Shown in pieces: positions 34,433 through 46,075 of a DNA stretch of 64,000 nucleotides. This DNA comes from Camellia lanceoleosa (lineage: Eukaryota; Streptophyta; Magnoliopsida; Ericales; Theaceae): contig CM045762.1 in the NCBI GenBank assembly GCA_025200525.1, positions 28,307,600-28,371,599 on the forward strand, written 5' to 3'. How positions within the stretch are numbered: position 1 is the stretch's first letter; each line of letters begins with the position of its first letter. The notes under the pieces are model-generated. The model saw only the letters and a program-made list of their open reading frames with translations, did not search any database and was not told where the DNA came from. The position numbers and the translations under genes were made by a program.

Positions 34433-34941
34433 ACCTAAACACCGGAGGAAAGCCCAATTTATATTATAGATAAAAAAAAATTATATAGGACTTTATGATT
34501 TGTTTGGGAGAACATAAAACAACCGTTAAGATAGTGGTCCATCCAAAGGTTCCGATGGCTCCAACGGAAAATGTGCATGCTATTTTGTCAGCCACGTGGC
34601 CAGCTCACTCGGTTGGTTTGTTTTGGATATAATTTATTATTTAATTTTATTAATTATCATAAAAAAATATTTAATAAAATAAGAAAATAATGTGATTTAA
34701 ATAAATCAATAAATTTTTTATTTTTTATTTTTGTGCAAAATAAGATAGTTTAATGTCAGGTGGTTGAGTTATCATGACCAGTTTTTTTTTTTTTTTTTTT
34801 TTAAAAAAAAACAAATGAAAGAAGAACAATGTTAGATACACAAATATAGAAATAATTGACAAATGAAAAAATTTACTGTTTTACTTTTTGATCCAAATAA
34901 TACATAAATTATACCAATCATGCATATTACTTTATTGAACA
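34433..34941. other. AT-rich stretch without gene
   Basis: Contains a T run facing an A run at 34783-34812, which can form a hairpin. Nothing else recognisable. Confidence 0.5.
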
Positions 34942-35300
34942 ACTAGTGATATCCCGTACTATGCACAACATGTAAAAAAAATAATATAGATAGTTAACTT
35001 TTTGTATGCAAATCATGAAAATATAAAAGATTGAAATTTACAATTTAAGTCGCACAATTTATTTATTATTATTTAATTTTTCACAAATTTAATCATGTAA
35101 CTTTTAACCCCTTGATAGAATTGCTAACTTAGGTGAGCTCAACCCAAGCAACTTGGATGAACTTAAAATTTTTTAAAGATTAAACAACATAATTTTTAAT
35201 TAAGTGAAGACCTATACAAAAATTTTAAATTTTAAATTAAATTGGAGTAAACTTGGGCAACAACACCAAAAGTTATCACCTATAACGCATTTTTTTTAAA
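34942..35300 (-). mobile_element. Helitron-like 3' end, copy 1
   Basis: On the minus strand the sequence ends GTGCATAGTACGGGATATCACTAG followed by T. That is a short hairpin about ten bases before a CTAG terminus next to T, as in plant Helitrons (hairpin GTGCATAGTAC at about 34965-34955). About 350 bp inward match the copy at 42868. No target duplication is expected. The 5' end was not found; the element is cut by or ends before the LTR at 35717. Confidence 0.55.
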
Positions 35301-35716
35301 TAAAAAATTTTTAACAAACTATCACTTTTAATAAGAAAAAATTGACATTTCCTTCTAACTTGTTTTAGCAAAAGTAATTTTTTAACAATTTGAGTCAAAG
35401 ATATCTTTATTCTTTATTTTAATTTCTTTAATTGACAATTGAGATTATAAAAATAAAAATTAAAGAAAATCTAACAAAATCCACCATGTTTGGTAAGTAC
35501 TAAAAAAGTCATGTTTTGTTCCTTTGTCCAAAAAAAAAAATTACATTAAAAAATATTATTGTTCAAGTCCTTGCAGTTTAGAATGATATAATTTTTTTTA
35601 TAAAATTTCAAACAAAAGAATTAATAGCGATTAATAATTTGAACACATGTAATTAAAATAAATTATATTTAGATCAATAATATTATGACACACGTGAATA
35701 TTGATCTCATTGTAAT
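35301..35716. other. AT-rich stretch, probably Helitron interior
   Basis: No coding sequence recognised. The stretch lies between the Helitron-like end and the LTR at 35717. Confidence 0.4.
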
Positions 35717-37038
35717 TATAGTGATTCTGGTTTTGACCCGACTCTTGTTGTATTCTAGACTCGGGTTTCATGGTTTTGTATTGTTAATCATATCTTGCTC
35801 CCCATGTATCTCCTTAAATTTGGCTATTGAATTGTTGTTGTGGCGTTTGGGACAAGTTAATTGCTTAGTTTCCAAACTTTTGTTACCCATATTTTTGCTT
35901 CTCTGCTCGATCAACACTTCTTACGCTCGAGCGAGCTTTGCAAACTCTCAGTACTTTTGCAAGTCTGCAAAACTACTGGGAGAGTGTAATCTGCACTCGA
36001 ACGTCATTTCTTACGCTCGAGCGAAGCAACTTATTGTGTCTGACGCTCGAGCATCACTTCTTGCGCTCGAGTGGACTATACGTATATCAGTTCGTGAAAG
36101 TGACTTTTTACATCACTTTTTCATATCTTTTCTCTCAAAACCATAAAGTTGAGACCCTCTCTCTCTAGAACTCACCTTCTCTCTATATTTTCACCTAGAT
36201 CCGTTGATTTCTCTACCCTAGTGTCTTTGGGAGAAAGGTAGAGCATCTCAAAAGCTCCGTTTTGGTCCGAACAAGATTTGGTTTCGGCATCTTTGAAGTT
36301 CCTCCATTGTTGCTTTGGTCTTCTAAGCTTGAGGTAGGGACTTTCTATACTCTCCTATGATTTTTAACTTAGTTATATGTTGTTGTGTAAACAATGTTGG
36401 GATTTGAAGGTTTTTAGACAAACCTAGGGTTTTGGTTTAAAATCTAAAAAGGAGTTTTCAAATGAAGGTATTGAAAATGGTTATGGGTGTAGATATGAGG
36501 ATGTGTTGTGTTAAATTTGTTGATTTTGACATATGAGTTGGATTTAGAAGAAAATGAAGTTTTGCCCTAAAATGTTTCAAGTAATTATTTTGTATAAATA
36601 ATGAAATTGCTATTGGGAATGTAAAATTAGATGAAATTTTATATAAATGGTGGAGTTGGATGTGTATTATCTCTCACCTATGAAAATTTGGATAATTTAT
36701 CTGTCATGGAGATCATATATTTGTTTAGAAATAACTATTTAGGGCTATAGATGGCAGATAGCTATGATTGTTGTAGAAATTACATAAGGATTAGGTGAAC
36801 TGGAACTAATCTCTTATTTGTTATCATTGAATATGTCTGTGTTTTAATATATTGTATATGTATGATGTTGAGAGGAGAAAGGGGATATACTCCATGTTTG
36901 GAAGAAGAAAGGGGATGGACTCCATTAAATTAAGTTAGCCTGTATGTCCAAAGTGAAAATCTCGAAAACCGCGCATATACATGGGCGCCGATCTCACAGG
37001 CGAAATTTTTGTAAAATGGCAAATTTGAGGTGTTTATG
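35717..37038 (+). mobile_element. Partial LTR of the TATAGCGAT family, cut by gypsy insertion
   Basis: Starts TATAGTGATTCTGGTTTTGAC and runs collinear with the solo LTRs at 24807-22359 (reversed) and 53128-55196 as far as GAGGTGTTTATG. There the gypsy LTR at 37039 begins. The expected continuation is not found to the right, so the 3' part was deleted together with the end of the gypsy element. Confidence 0.8.
35907..36072. repeat. CGCTCGAGCG palindrome array 7 (in partial LTR)
   Basis: Four CTCGAG cores plus GCTCGATC and ACTCGAACG variants. The two halves of the companion motif face each other in AGTACTTTTGCAAGTCTGC and GCAAAACTACTGGGAG. The array starts about 190 bp into the LTR. Confidence 0.85.
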
Positions 37039-39464
37039 TGTGACAACCCTCACCTCTGATTAGTGCTAATCTATGATTAAGCATGTTAAGTGACTGATTG
37101 ACTGAAATTCTAAACTGATTGATTTAGTGTATTAGTTGAAATGCATTTCTATCTGTTGCTCCTTAAATGATCTATTCATGTTTTATGTTTTAAATTGCAA
37201 ATCGGCGGCCTTATCGGCGGCCGAATCTGAAATCGATTAATACTTTGTCTTAATTAGAATTAATGTGATTTTATAGTATTTAATTGAAAATTGATTTGGT
37301 ATGACTAAATTAGGTTAAACAATGACAAATTACAATAGTTGGACTTATTTACCTTAGTGCCATGATAGTGGGCCACTTATCAATTCATGTTTGAAGCCTA
37401 TTACATATTTGATGCATCAATTGTTATCTATTTTCTGAGCCTAAACCTACTAGAGAGAGTGAGAGTGAGAAGAAAACTTGAGTTCATCAATTGCTTAGAG
37501 ACTTAAGAGAAATTGAAGGAGTCTTGCATAATTGAGCTTCTACACTTGAAATTCAAAGTCTAAGGTAGGAGAACCATCTTCTTGAACTTGCATTTGAACT
37601 ATATCTTGCATGATTCATGGAAGTTTAGTGAGTTGAGTCTAGAATTGGCTTAATGAGTTAAATATAGGCTTAAATCATGCATGCATGTACATATTCTTGC
37701 ATTTTGAAGTTGATTTTCATGAAATCTTGCATGCAAGTTTACATTCTTGTTCTAGTCCATGAGTTCATCATGGTTTTGAGTTTAATCTTGCTTTGGATCA
37801 TGTTTTGAGGCATTAGAATTCACTAGAATTCATGCATGTCATATGTTCATCATGTTCATGAAAACTTCTTTGAAATTGTGTTTAATTGAACTACCTTTGG
37901 GCTCTGATTTCTCAAATTGATCTTTGAAAGATGTCATATTATAAGTTTACAAGTGTTTTCTAGAAAATTAGCCCAAAAATATCGAATTTGATGCTTTAAA
38001 CTTGAGTTTTGAGCTTGAGGTTCAAATCTGGAAATTTCAGATTTTGGACTCACGGTCGAGTGAGGAACTCCACGCTTGAGTGTACACTCTGGGTTCATAC
38101 AGTCCGCTCGAACGGGAAAAGTAACGCTCGAGCGTGAAATGCGTGTATCCAATACTTTGCATCTGTTTACAATCCACTCAAGCGAGGGAATGCATGCTCG
38201 AGCGAGGACTTGTGTCTCACGCTCGAGCGGGGGTCGAGCGCCTGTCGAGTGTGAATTTCATACATCCAATACTTTTGCAGTCCGCTCGAGCGAGGAAAGT
38301 CACACTCGAGCGGAGATCCTTTGTCTGCATGTCCGCTCGAGCGTAGAAAGCCACGCTCGAGCGAGACTCCTGTTTTCTGAAAATTTTAAAAAATGTTTTA
38401 AAGTACATATTTGCATCCTCATTTCATCCTAACCATTCTTAGGCCTAGTTTAAGGCACCTTAATGAGGATATTGATGTAGAACCACATCGAGGCAAATTA
38501 GGGATTAAGTTATTATTTTCCCAACTATGTAGCTTAGTGTATGTGTTCGTTCTGTGACTGTGTAGGGTTGGCATCCGAGGACGCTCTAGCTGCTTCTAGC
38601 CCAGTGCTCTGTGAGTAACAATGTTGTAAAGATATGTTCAATTGAGATTATTTTCTGAACAAATGACTGTACTGCTTATGAAATGACACTGCTTACTGAA
38701 TGAATGTTTGTCCTATTTATGAACTGTATTCATGGCATCCATAGCAATCTACTGTTACTGAACTATTACTGCTACTATTACAGAGATCTCTGTCGGTTCC
38801 CATGTTGGAACCACTACTGTTTACTAATATGATGGCCATCAACTAACTGTTCGATCTGTTAAGACCTACTGTACTGTTTGCTATTAGATCTACCACTTAT
38901 GACTACTATGATCAAATAACTGTTATACTGATAAATGACTGTTTTCAATACTGAAAGGACATTCATTCTTAGCTTCTTTACGCATATGTTATTCACTGGG
39001 CTTTAGCTCACTGCTCATATATATATATAGGTGTACAGGCACCAGACCGTTGCTAGGAGCGTCAGGCTAAGCTCTTGTTTTGTCAAGCCAACCTTCATGC
39101 CTCACTGCGAGGTTCCAGATCTGTTCAAGCTAAGGCTGCCTAGGGGTGTTTTAGATTTCCCCCTTTGTACCTGTTTTTGTAATACTGTATAGACTGTACC
39201 TATACTGTACTGTCATGGTAGGGATTCAGTCCCTAACCGAATATCTATATATGATGTATGTACATGCTGTTTTGTTTCGAATGTGTATATATTATAAAAA
39301 AATCTTTTTGTATACAGACTATTACAGCTCATTGGACATCTTTTAATTACTGTTTTGGCTTCCGCCACTCAGATCAGACATTTTTTATCATATGTGCCTT
39401 GGTAATCTCGGATTATTGGCCGGTTACGGTGCTAAACCCATAGAGGCGGGTTTGGGTCATGACA
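37039..39464 (+). mobile_element. 5' LTR of the second gypsy element (2,426 bp)
   Basis: TGTGACAACCCTCACC at 37039 to GGTTTGGGTCATGACA at 39464. Both ends resemble the LTRs at 8453-6109 (TGTAATAACCCTGACC and GGGTCATGACA). Confidence 0.85.
38050..38373. repeat. CGCTCGAGCG palindrome array 8 (in gypsy LTR)
   Basis: Seven CTCGAG cores in 325 bp, several in the full CGCTCGAGCG, with variants such as GGTCGAGTG. Companion motifs ATCCAATACTTTGCATC and ATCCAATACTTTTGCAGTC lie at about 38147 and 38261. The distance from the LTR start (1.0-1.3 kb) equals that in array 1. Confidence 0.88.
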
Positions 39465-39467
39465 AAA

Positions 39468-39480
39468 TGGTATTAGAGAG
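39468..39480 (+). other. Primer binding site of the second gypsy element
   Basis: TGGTATTAGAGAG three bases after the LTR end, one change from the tRNA-Met complement over its first eleven bases. Confidence 0.8.
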
Positions 39481-39670
39481 ATATTAAACCACGAGTTATA
39501 CCGCACACACGTGTCCAAATGAGCTATAGGATGTCCTAGAAAAGTAATTAGGACATTGCATGAGCATGAAAAGTGTGTGTGGCCATGACATGATTATATG
39601 TGCTAATGTGTTAATATGGTTAAAGTGTGCAACTGCCTAACTTTATTATTATTGTGTTGCATATAATGAA

Positions 39671-40720
39671 ATGGACAATGCAAGGACTATCGATGAAACT
39701 GAATCATCTGACGCCAGAATGGCAAGATTAGAAAGAACAGTTAAAATGTTGACTGAGGCCCTAAGACAACAACAATAACAGAACCAACAACCCCCACCTC
39801 CTCTGGTACAGCTGGAACCGAATGTGAATGAGGATATAATTGCTCTAACGCAAAAGTTCAGTAAAATGAAACCACCATCCTTTCAGGGAGACCTTGAGCC
39901 ATTAAAGGCCGAAGCATGGGTGCTAGAAACAGAGAAATTGTTCGAGGTATTTCCGTGTTCTGAAGCACATAAGGTGCTATTGGCTACCTTTACTTTACAA
40001 GAGGAAGCTAGACAGTGGTAGATGCTTATCCGTGACACCGACACTGTTATGACTTGGGCTCAATTTAAAGAAGCCTTCTTTGAAAAATACTTCCCTCAGT
40101 GTGTCAGGGATCGCAAAGTGACTGAGTTTGAACAATTGAAACAAGGCACCATGTCGATAGCAGAGTATGAGTCAAAGTTTACTGAACTCGCCAAATATGC
40201 ACCACACATGGTTGACACTGATTACAAAAAGGCCAAGAAGTTTGAAGGAGGCCTTAATGTAGAAATTCTTGACAGAATCAACGTTTTGAAATTGCTGAAA
40301 TACGTGGATGTTCTTGATCGAGCAATAATGGCTGAGTCGAACATCGAAGCATTGAAACAGACTGAAACACCAACGTCTGAATGGCGTAGTAAGAGACAGG
40401 GTTTTAAATTTAAGAAAGGCCAGAACAGTTCATTGAATAAAAAGCAAAATACAGGGTCAATAACCAGTTCCAGTCAGGGAAGTGGTTCCATACCGCCCTG
40501 TTCTGAATGTGGTAAGAAACATAAAGGGGTTTGTTATAAAATCTCAGGTACTTGTTATAGGTGTGGCAAGGTGGGCCACATGGTCAGAGATTGCCCTTCT
40601 GCTCCTCAGGGCAATAGTAAAGCTGCACCAAGCGCCGCAGCATCAACTGCCCCACCGAAACCCAACCCCAAAGCGACTGGAAAAGAGCCTATGAGGCAAG
40701 GCCGAGTGTTAGCACTCGTA
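39671..40720 (+). pseudogene. Gypsy gag with CCHC zinc knuckle, two stops
   Basis: ATG at 39671 opens MDNARTIDETESSDARMARL. TAA at 39776-39778 stands in a glutamine run and TAG at 40019-40021 where the family has W. Between and after these the frame is unbroken. The gag domain is at 39860-40270 (FEKYFPQCVRDRK, GTMSIAEYESKFTELAKY) and the knuckle CYRCGKVGHMVRDC at 40553-40594. Length without the stops is about 340 residues, usual for Tekay gag. It continues into protease in the same frame. Confidence 0.88.
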
Positions 40721-41347
40721 CCGGGAGACGTACAGAATATCGAGACCGTTGTGTCAGGTATACTCTCAATTTGTGCTCAAAATGCATATGTTCTGATTGA
40801 TTCAGGGTCGACACATTCATATGTATCGCATGCTTTTTCGCGCAAATTAAATAGACCATTGGAACCTATGAACTATCTGTTAGCTGTATCTTCACCTGTT
40901 GGAGGATCCATGACTTGTGCTGATATGTATCCTGCATGCGAAATTATTGTTGGGGATGTTCATTTGTATATTGATTTATTGCCCTTGAATATTGATCACT
41001 TTGATGTGATATTGAGAATGGACTGGTTAACGAAATATCATGCTACTATTGACTGTGTAACAAAACAAGTTGTTTTCCGTCCACCCGAACTACCTGAATT
41101 TGTGTTTAACGGAGTTGGAGTAGTACCTCCTCCATATCTGATTTCATCCATGAAAGCTTTTAAACTGATTAAAAATGGGTGTAAAGGGTATCTGTGTTGT
41201 GTATTGATTGTGTCTACTGATACTAAAACTGATGTGAACAGTATTCCCATAGTCAGAGAATTCCCAGATGTTTTTCCAGATGATCTGCCAGGAGATTTAA
41301 TTGATAGGGAGATTGAGTTCACCATTGATGTGATTCCGGGTACATAG
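40721..41347 (+). pseudogene. Gypsy aspartic protease and linker
   Basis: In frame with gag. NAYVLIDSGSTHSYVSHAF carries an intact DSG catalytic triplet at 40799-40807. HFDVILRMDWL and FVFNGVGVVPPPY follow, then the linker VREFPDVFPDDLPG and EIEFTIDVIPGT. The frame ends at TAG 41345-41347, where the family has Q. The protease domain itself looks undamaged. Confidence 0.85.
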
Positions 41348-41664
41348 CCTGTATCTAAAGCTCCGTACATAATGGCACTACTGAATTGAAAGAGTTGAAA
41401 TTTCAACTGCAAGAACTGTTAGATAAGAAGTTCATCAAGCCAAGTACTTCACCGTGGGGCACGCCAGTCTTATTTGTGAAAAAGAAAGACGGCTCACTGA
41501 GACTCTGCATTGACTACCGTGAACTGAACAAGGTAACAGTGAAAAATAAATATCCATTGCCTCGCATTGATGATTCATTTGACCAGTTACAGGGTGTCCA
41601 AGTGTTCTCCAAGATTGATCTTAGATCTGGATACCACCAGTTGAAAGTCAAGACAGGAGACATT
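41348..41664 (+). pseudogene. Gypsy reverse transcriptase N-terminus, truncated
   Basis: After a frameshift near 41375 the reading continues with [37 protein letters not shown] and [16 protein letters not shown], the fingers and early palm of reverse transcriptase. It stops at KTGDI, before the catalytic YxDD. Confidence 0.87.
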
Positions 41665-41835
41665 ATTGTAACACGTATTGACAAAAAATTAATGGAACAT
41701 TAGTGTTCTCCAAAATTAATGTTATAAAAAATTATTGTAACATTATTGTAACACGTATTGACAAAAGTCAAGACAGGAGACATTAATTTATAGACTAATC
41801 ATATTGTAACACGTATTGACAAAAAATTAAACAAA
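41600..41835. repeat. Scrambled local copies at a breakpoint (templated filler)
   Basis: After the last authentic codon at about 41664, three blocks recur in new order. AGTCAAGACAGGAGACATT occurs at 41646 and 41766. ATTGTAACACGTATTGACAAAA occurs at 41675, 41747 and 41804 (block named over 20 bases only by position: core TAACACGTATTGAC). AGTGTTCTCCAA occurs at 41611 and 41702. The sequence then passes into unrelated AT-rich DNA. This is the pattern left by error-prone repair that copies nearby DNA. Confidence 0.75.
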
Positions 41836-41849
41836 ATAAAAGAAAAATT

Positions 41850-42425
41850 AGAAAAAAGAATTATAACTTTCAACCTTAATGAAATTACAATATTTTGCAA
41901 TTAAAATAGTATATAGATATATAGATAAATCATAGAATAGATCATTATTTAAAATTTATATATTATGGGATAAATTATTAAAATTTTAAATTTAAATTAA
42001 TGGAATGCTTTCCATATTTAGTGCCCCTCAAATTTAAATTTTGAAATGGATTAGTGTACTTTCTATGTTTTATTTGATATGCTTTCTATTTGAAAGTCAT
42101 AAATCTAGAGATATTAAATATTTTTTAACAAAGTTTTTAAAAAATGAGAAAAAAGAATTATAACTTTCAACCTTAACGAAATGATAATATTTTGAAATTA
42201 TATAGATATATAGATAAATCATAGAATAGATCATTATTTAAAACTTACATATTATGGGATAAATCATTATAATTTTAAATTTAAATTAATGGATTGCTTT
42301 TCATATTTAGTGCCCTTCAAATTTAAATTTTGAAATGAATTAGTATACTTTCTATTTTTTATTTTATATATTTGAAATACTTTCTATTTGAAAGTTATAA
42401 ATCTAGAGATATTAATTTAAATTTT
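41850..42425. repeat. Tandem duplication of about 290 bp, AT-rich
   Basis: AAGAATTATAACTTTCAACC at 41857 and 42144 begins two collinear copies. They share ATCATAGAATAGATCATTA, TATTATGGGATAAAT and TAAATCTAGAGATATTAA. The second copy ends at a T run at 42422-42442. No coding content. Confidence 0.75.
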
Positions 42426-42563
42426 TTTTTTTTTTTTTTTTTTGGCCTGAGTGAGAGCTATAGAAATTTTTTTAAATTATTTAAAATCAAAAAGATTGAA
42501 ATTTTAGTTTGAGATATTGGAGCTCCTACAAGACTTTTGGTTGGAAACCCCCTTTTACTTGTA

Positions 42564-42586
42564 TAATAGATAGATAGATAGATAGA
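42564..42586. repeat. (TAGA)n microsatellite
   Basis: Five TAGA units following TTGTATAA. Confidence 0.85.
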
Positions 42587-42867
42587 TTTAATAAAAATTT
42601 ATATTTGTTTTAGATATTTTTTTAATATACAAATTATTATTTTTTAGATTTTTTATAAAAATAATTTAACAATCCCATCACTAACCATAGTGTATGGGAG
42701 AAATTAGAAATGGTGTAGCAGTAGGTATGGGGGGAGTCAAAAAGGCTTGTGGGTTGGGAGAAGTCAATAAATGCTAAGAGTTTTTTTTAAATCAAAAAAT
42801 TAAAATTGGGATATTAGAGCTCTCACAAAATTTATGGGTTAAAAACTTCATTTTCCTTATATAATAT

Positions 42868-43260
42868 ACTAGTGGTAACTTGTGCTATGCACGACGTGTA
42901 AAAAGATTAATAATATATTTTTATACAAAATAATATAAATAGTTAAATTTTTGTATGCAAATTATGAAAACAAAAAAAATTGAAATTTACAATTTAAGTC
43001 TCACAATTTTATCACAATTTATTTATTATTTCTTAATTTATCAATAATTTAATCATGTAACTTTCAACCCCCTTACTAGAATTACAAATTTAGGTGAGTT
43101 CAACACAAGCAACTTGAGTCGAGTTTAAAAATTTTTAAAAATTGAACAACATAATTTTTAATTAAGTGAGAACCTATGCAAAAATTTAAAAATTCAAATT
43201 AAATTTGAGTGGACTTAGGCAAAAACACCAAATAACCTGAGCAACCAAAACAAAATTATA
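42868..43260 (-). mobile_element. Helitron-like 3' end, copy 2
   Basis: On the minus strand it ends GTGCATAGCACAAGTTACCACTAG then T, with a perfect small hairpin (GTGC..GCAC) before the CTAG terminus. About 370 bp inward match the copy at 34942-35300 (GAAATTTACAATTTAAGTC, TTTAATCATGTAACTTT). The 5' end was not identified. Confidence 0.58.
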
Positions 43261-43655
43261 TATATAAATTATTGCTAATTTATTTTTTAAAATGATAAAT
43301 AAAATTAATTAGAAGTTTAATATTAATAAACAAAAGAAAAGGCAACATACTTAAGCTTTCCAACAAAATTTTTCTTGAAAACATTTTTAAAAAAACTACA
43401 TTTTAGAAAGGAATCATCGAATAAATGGTTGTTTTGGAAGTTTCATATTAGCTCACTTTTTTTTTATCTTTTTATCTTTTTTCAATCACATCACATCTCT
43501 ACTTTTCTACACATCTTTTTGTAAAAAGTAAAAAAGTATACTAATTATCTTTTTTTGGTCATATCAAATCTCTACTGCTTTGTACATATTTTCATAAACC
43601 TCCATGTCCCTCTCTCATCTCTGAATAAACCTCCATATCTCGCTGTTCCAGGATT
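43261..43655. other. AT-rich stretch before the second copia element
   Basis: No gene or repeat recognised. It ends at CCAGGATT directly before the copia LTR. Confidence 0.5.
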
Positions 43656-44778
43656 TGTTGGAAAATGGCTTTGGAATAGTTTTGGAAAAATCCTTATTTT
43701 TTGCTAACTGTGAGCATTAATTAAGGTGGGACTCGAGCGTTATTTTTAACGTTTTTTATTGGATTCATGTTTAATGCCACGTAATGAATAAAATCGTGTA
43801 TTTGGTTGCTCAAAACCATTTTCGGATGAATGAAAATTCAACGCCCATTTTCGAGTTCGTGGAAATGTATTTTGGTGGGTTTACTACACATTTGTGAAAT
43901 GTGCTTGTCCCACATTGAAAAGGCTTGAGGAATTGCTTAGGTTTATAAACCTTAGCATTGGATACTTGAGATGGGCCCCAAGGGGTACCCAAGTTTGTGG
44001 AAGGGTGAGGTTATTGGTGTAGTAGGCTAAAGCCATTGGACCCAAAACTAAAACACGCGCTGGGCTAGGCTTGGGCGCGGGTGCATGGTATGAGGTTTGG
44101 TTGGACTTGTCCAACCCAATACTTATCTGTTTTGGCCAAAAACATTTGTAATTTATTTTTTATTTTTTATTTTTGTTTCAAAATTCAAAATAAATTAGTT
44201 CAAAAAAATTTTCCTTCACCCAAACAGTTCCCAAACTGTTTTATCCTTCACGGAACAAGTTTAGAAGGTTCAAAACAAGTTCATACCTATTCATTTCGAA
44301 CTGAATCTGTTTGGACAGACTCAAATCTGTTGGCTGCTTATTCAATCTGTCCGAATAGGTTTCTACTTGTTCGAAACAGCCATCTTTTCTTCTATAAAAA
44401 GTCTTCAATTCCAGCATTCTTCAATCAAATTTTTCTATCGTAAATGCATCCTCCTTCTCTGTGTTTCTCTGTATTTTTTCTGTATTTATTTTTAGGAAAA
44501 TAAAGAGAAAGAGTTACAACATTTTTTGGTTCGCCAGACTTGATTTTATAATGCCGTAAAATCAAGTGTTAGTCATTGCATCCTGGGAAGTAGACGCCAT
44601 TTTAACTCAAAGCACTAGAGCAAGGGTGAAATCTACTTTAAGGAGATTATGTCCAACACAAGTCTCAACATTAATTTTTGTAAGCTTTTAATTCGGAAAA
44701 TAATTTATATATTTATTTTTTGAATTATTTTATTTTATACATTTAATTTACACACATATACCTTTGTGGGTTCTAACA
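43656..44778 (+). mobile_element. 5' LTR of the second copia element (1,123 bp)
   Basis: TGTTGGAA at the start, TTCTAACA at the end. CTTCTATAAAAAGTC at 44390 is a likely TATA box. The CTCGAG module is represented only by a single ACTCGAGCG at 43733. Confidence 0.88.
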
Positions 44779-45040
44779 ATCTTAAAGTAGATTTCTTATT
44801 TTTATTTATTTTTGCGATAGACAGACAAATATTTTGTTTCGGGAAATTAAATAGAAGTAATATACTGTTTAATTTCTTAAATAGTAATAATATACTGTTT
44901 AATAATTTCTTTGATAACATAGTAGTAATGTACTGTTTATCATTGGAATTTTGTTATAAAATATTTTTTCTGTATATTTTTTGTGTATTTTATTTTGTGT
45001 ATAAATTCGTAATTGGTACAATTTTTATTTTGTCAGAATT

Positions 45041-46075
45041 ATGACAACTGAAACTAACAGTACTGAGACTGTTATTACTCAAACCCCCACACCTGTTGTG
45101 CTAGTGATGACTCCAGCAGTATCGGTAAATCATGGGGAGAGGCCAGAAAAATTCAATGGTAATGATTTTAAAAGATGGCTACAAAAGATGATGTTTTATC
45201 TTACCACATTGAATTTGGCTCACTTCACTTATGAAAAGGCACCGACACTGAACGAGGGAGAAACTGACCGGCAAGTGGTTGCCACAATCGATGCATAGAA
45301 ACATGGTAATTTTCTGTGTCGAAACTATATTCTCAATGGGTTAAACAATACACTGTACAATGTGTATAGTCTGAAAAGCACAGCTAAAGAACTGTAGGAA
45401 TCTCTAGACCATAAGTATAAAACAGAGGACGCCAGTACAAAGAAATTTATTGTCGGTCGTTTTTTGGATTTTAAAATGATGGATTCCAAAACGGTTATTA
45501 ACCAAGTTCAAGATCTCCAATTAATTTTCCATAACATACATGCGGAAGGAATGGTTCTCGGTGAATCTTTCCAAGTAGCGGCAATCATTGAAAAATTGCC
45601 ACCATCTTGGAAAGAATTCAAGAATTATCTGAAGCATAAGTGCAAGGAGATGAAATTGGAGGAACTGATAGTGCGGCTCCGAATTGAGGAGGACAACCGA
45701 GGTTCCAACAAAAAGTCAGGAAACCATGTCATGCAGGCTAAAGCAAATGTTGTGGAACATGAACATGGGTCAAAGTTCAACAACAAAAAACAGAAGCATG
45801 ATGGCAATGGTCCCAAACAAGAATCCACTAGTAAGATCAACAAAGGGATCAACAATGGGTTCAACAAGAGGTTCAAAGGCAAGTGTTTTGTGTGCGGCAA
45901 AAATGGGCATCGCACTAAGGATTGTCACATTCGTATGGACAAAGGGAGTTCAAGAAAAAAACCAGCACAAGCCAACATAGCCGAGGATTTTTATCTTTCT
46001 GATAGAGTGGCTGACATCAATCTTGCTGCAGTAGTCTCTAAAACAAATTTGGTGGGCAATCGCAAGGAATGGTAG
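45041..46075 (+). pseudogene. Copia gag with CCHC zinc knuckle, two internal stops
   Basis: ATG at 45041 starts MTTETNSTETVITQ. The gag domain reads EKFNGNDFKRWLQKMMFYL and later [18 protein letters not shown] and [16 protein letters not shown]. The knuckle [14 protein letters not shown] is at 45883-45925, preceded by a lysine/asparagine-rich basic stretch. TAG at 45296-45298 and 45395-45397 occupy positions where related gags have W. The block ends at TAG 46073-46075, again a W position, at the start of the protease. Confidence 0.87.

Larger units (their letters stand above)
37039..41700 (+). mobile_element. Ty3/gypsy retrotransposon (Tekay/Del type), 3'-truncated
   Basis: Full 5' LTR, primer site, gag, protease and the first part of reverse transcriptase are present in order. 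The element stops within reverse transcriptase at 41664, where scrambled local copies begin. Integrase, polypurine tract and 3' LTR are missing. The gag, knuckle, protease and linker match the minus-strand element at 6109-14560 closely enough to be the same family. Confidence 0.88.

Noticed and set aside
39824..41703. Possible functional retroviral-like polyprotein
   Set aside because: Two in-frame stops, a frameshift near 41375 and loss of everything after the start of reverse transcriptase.
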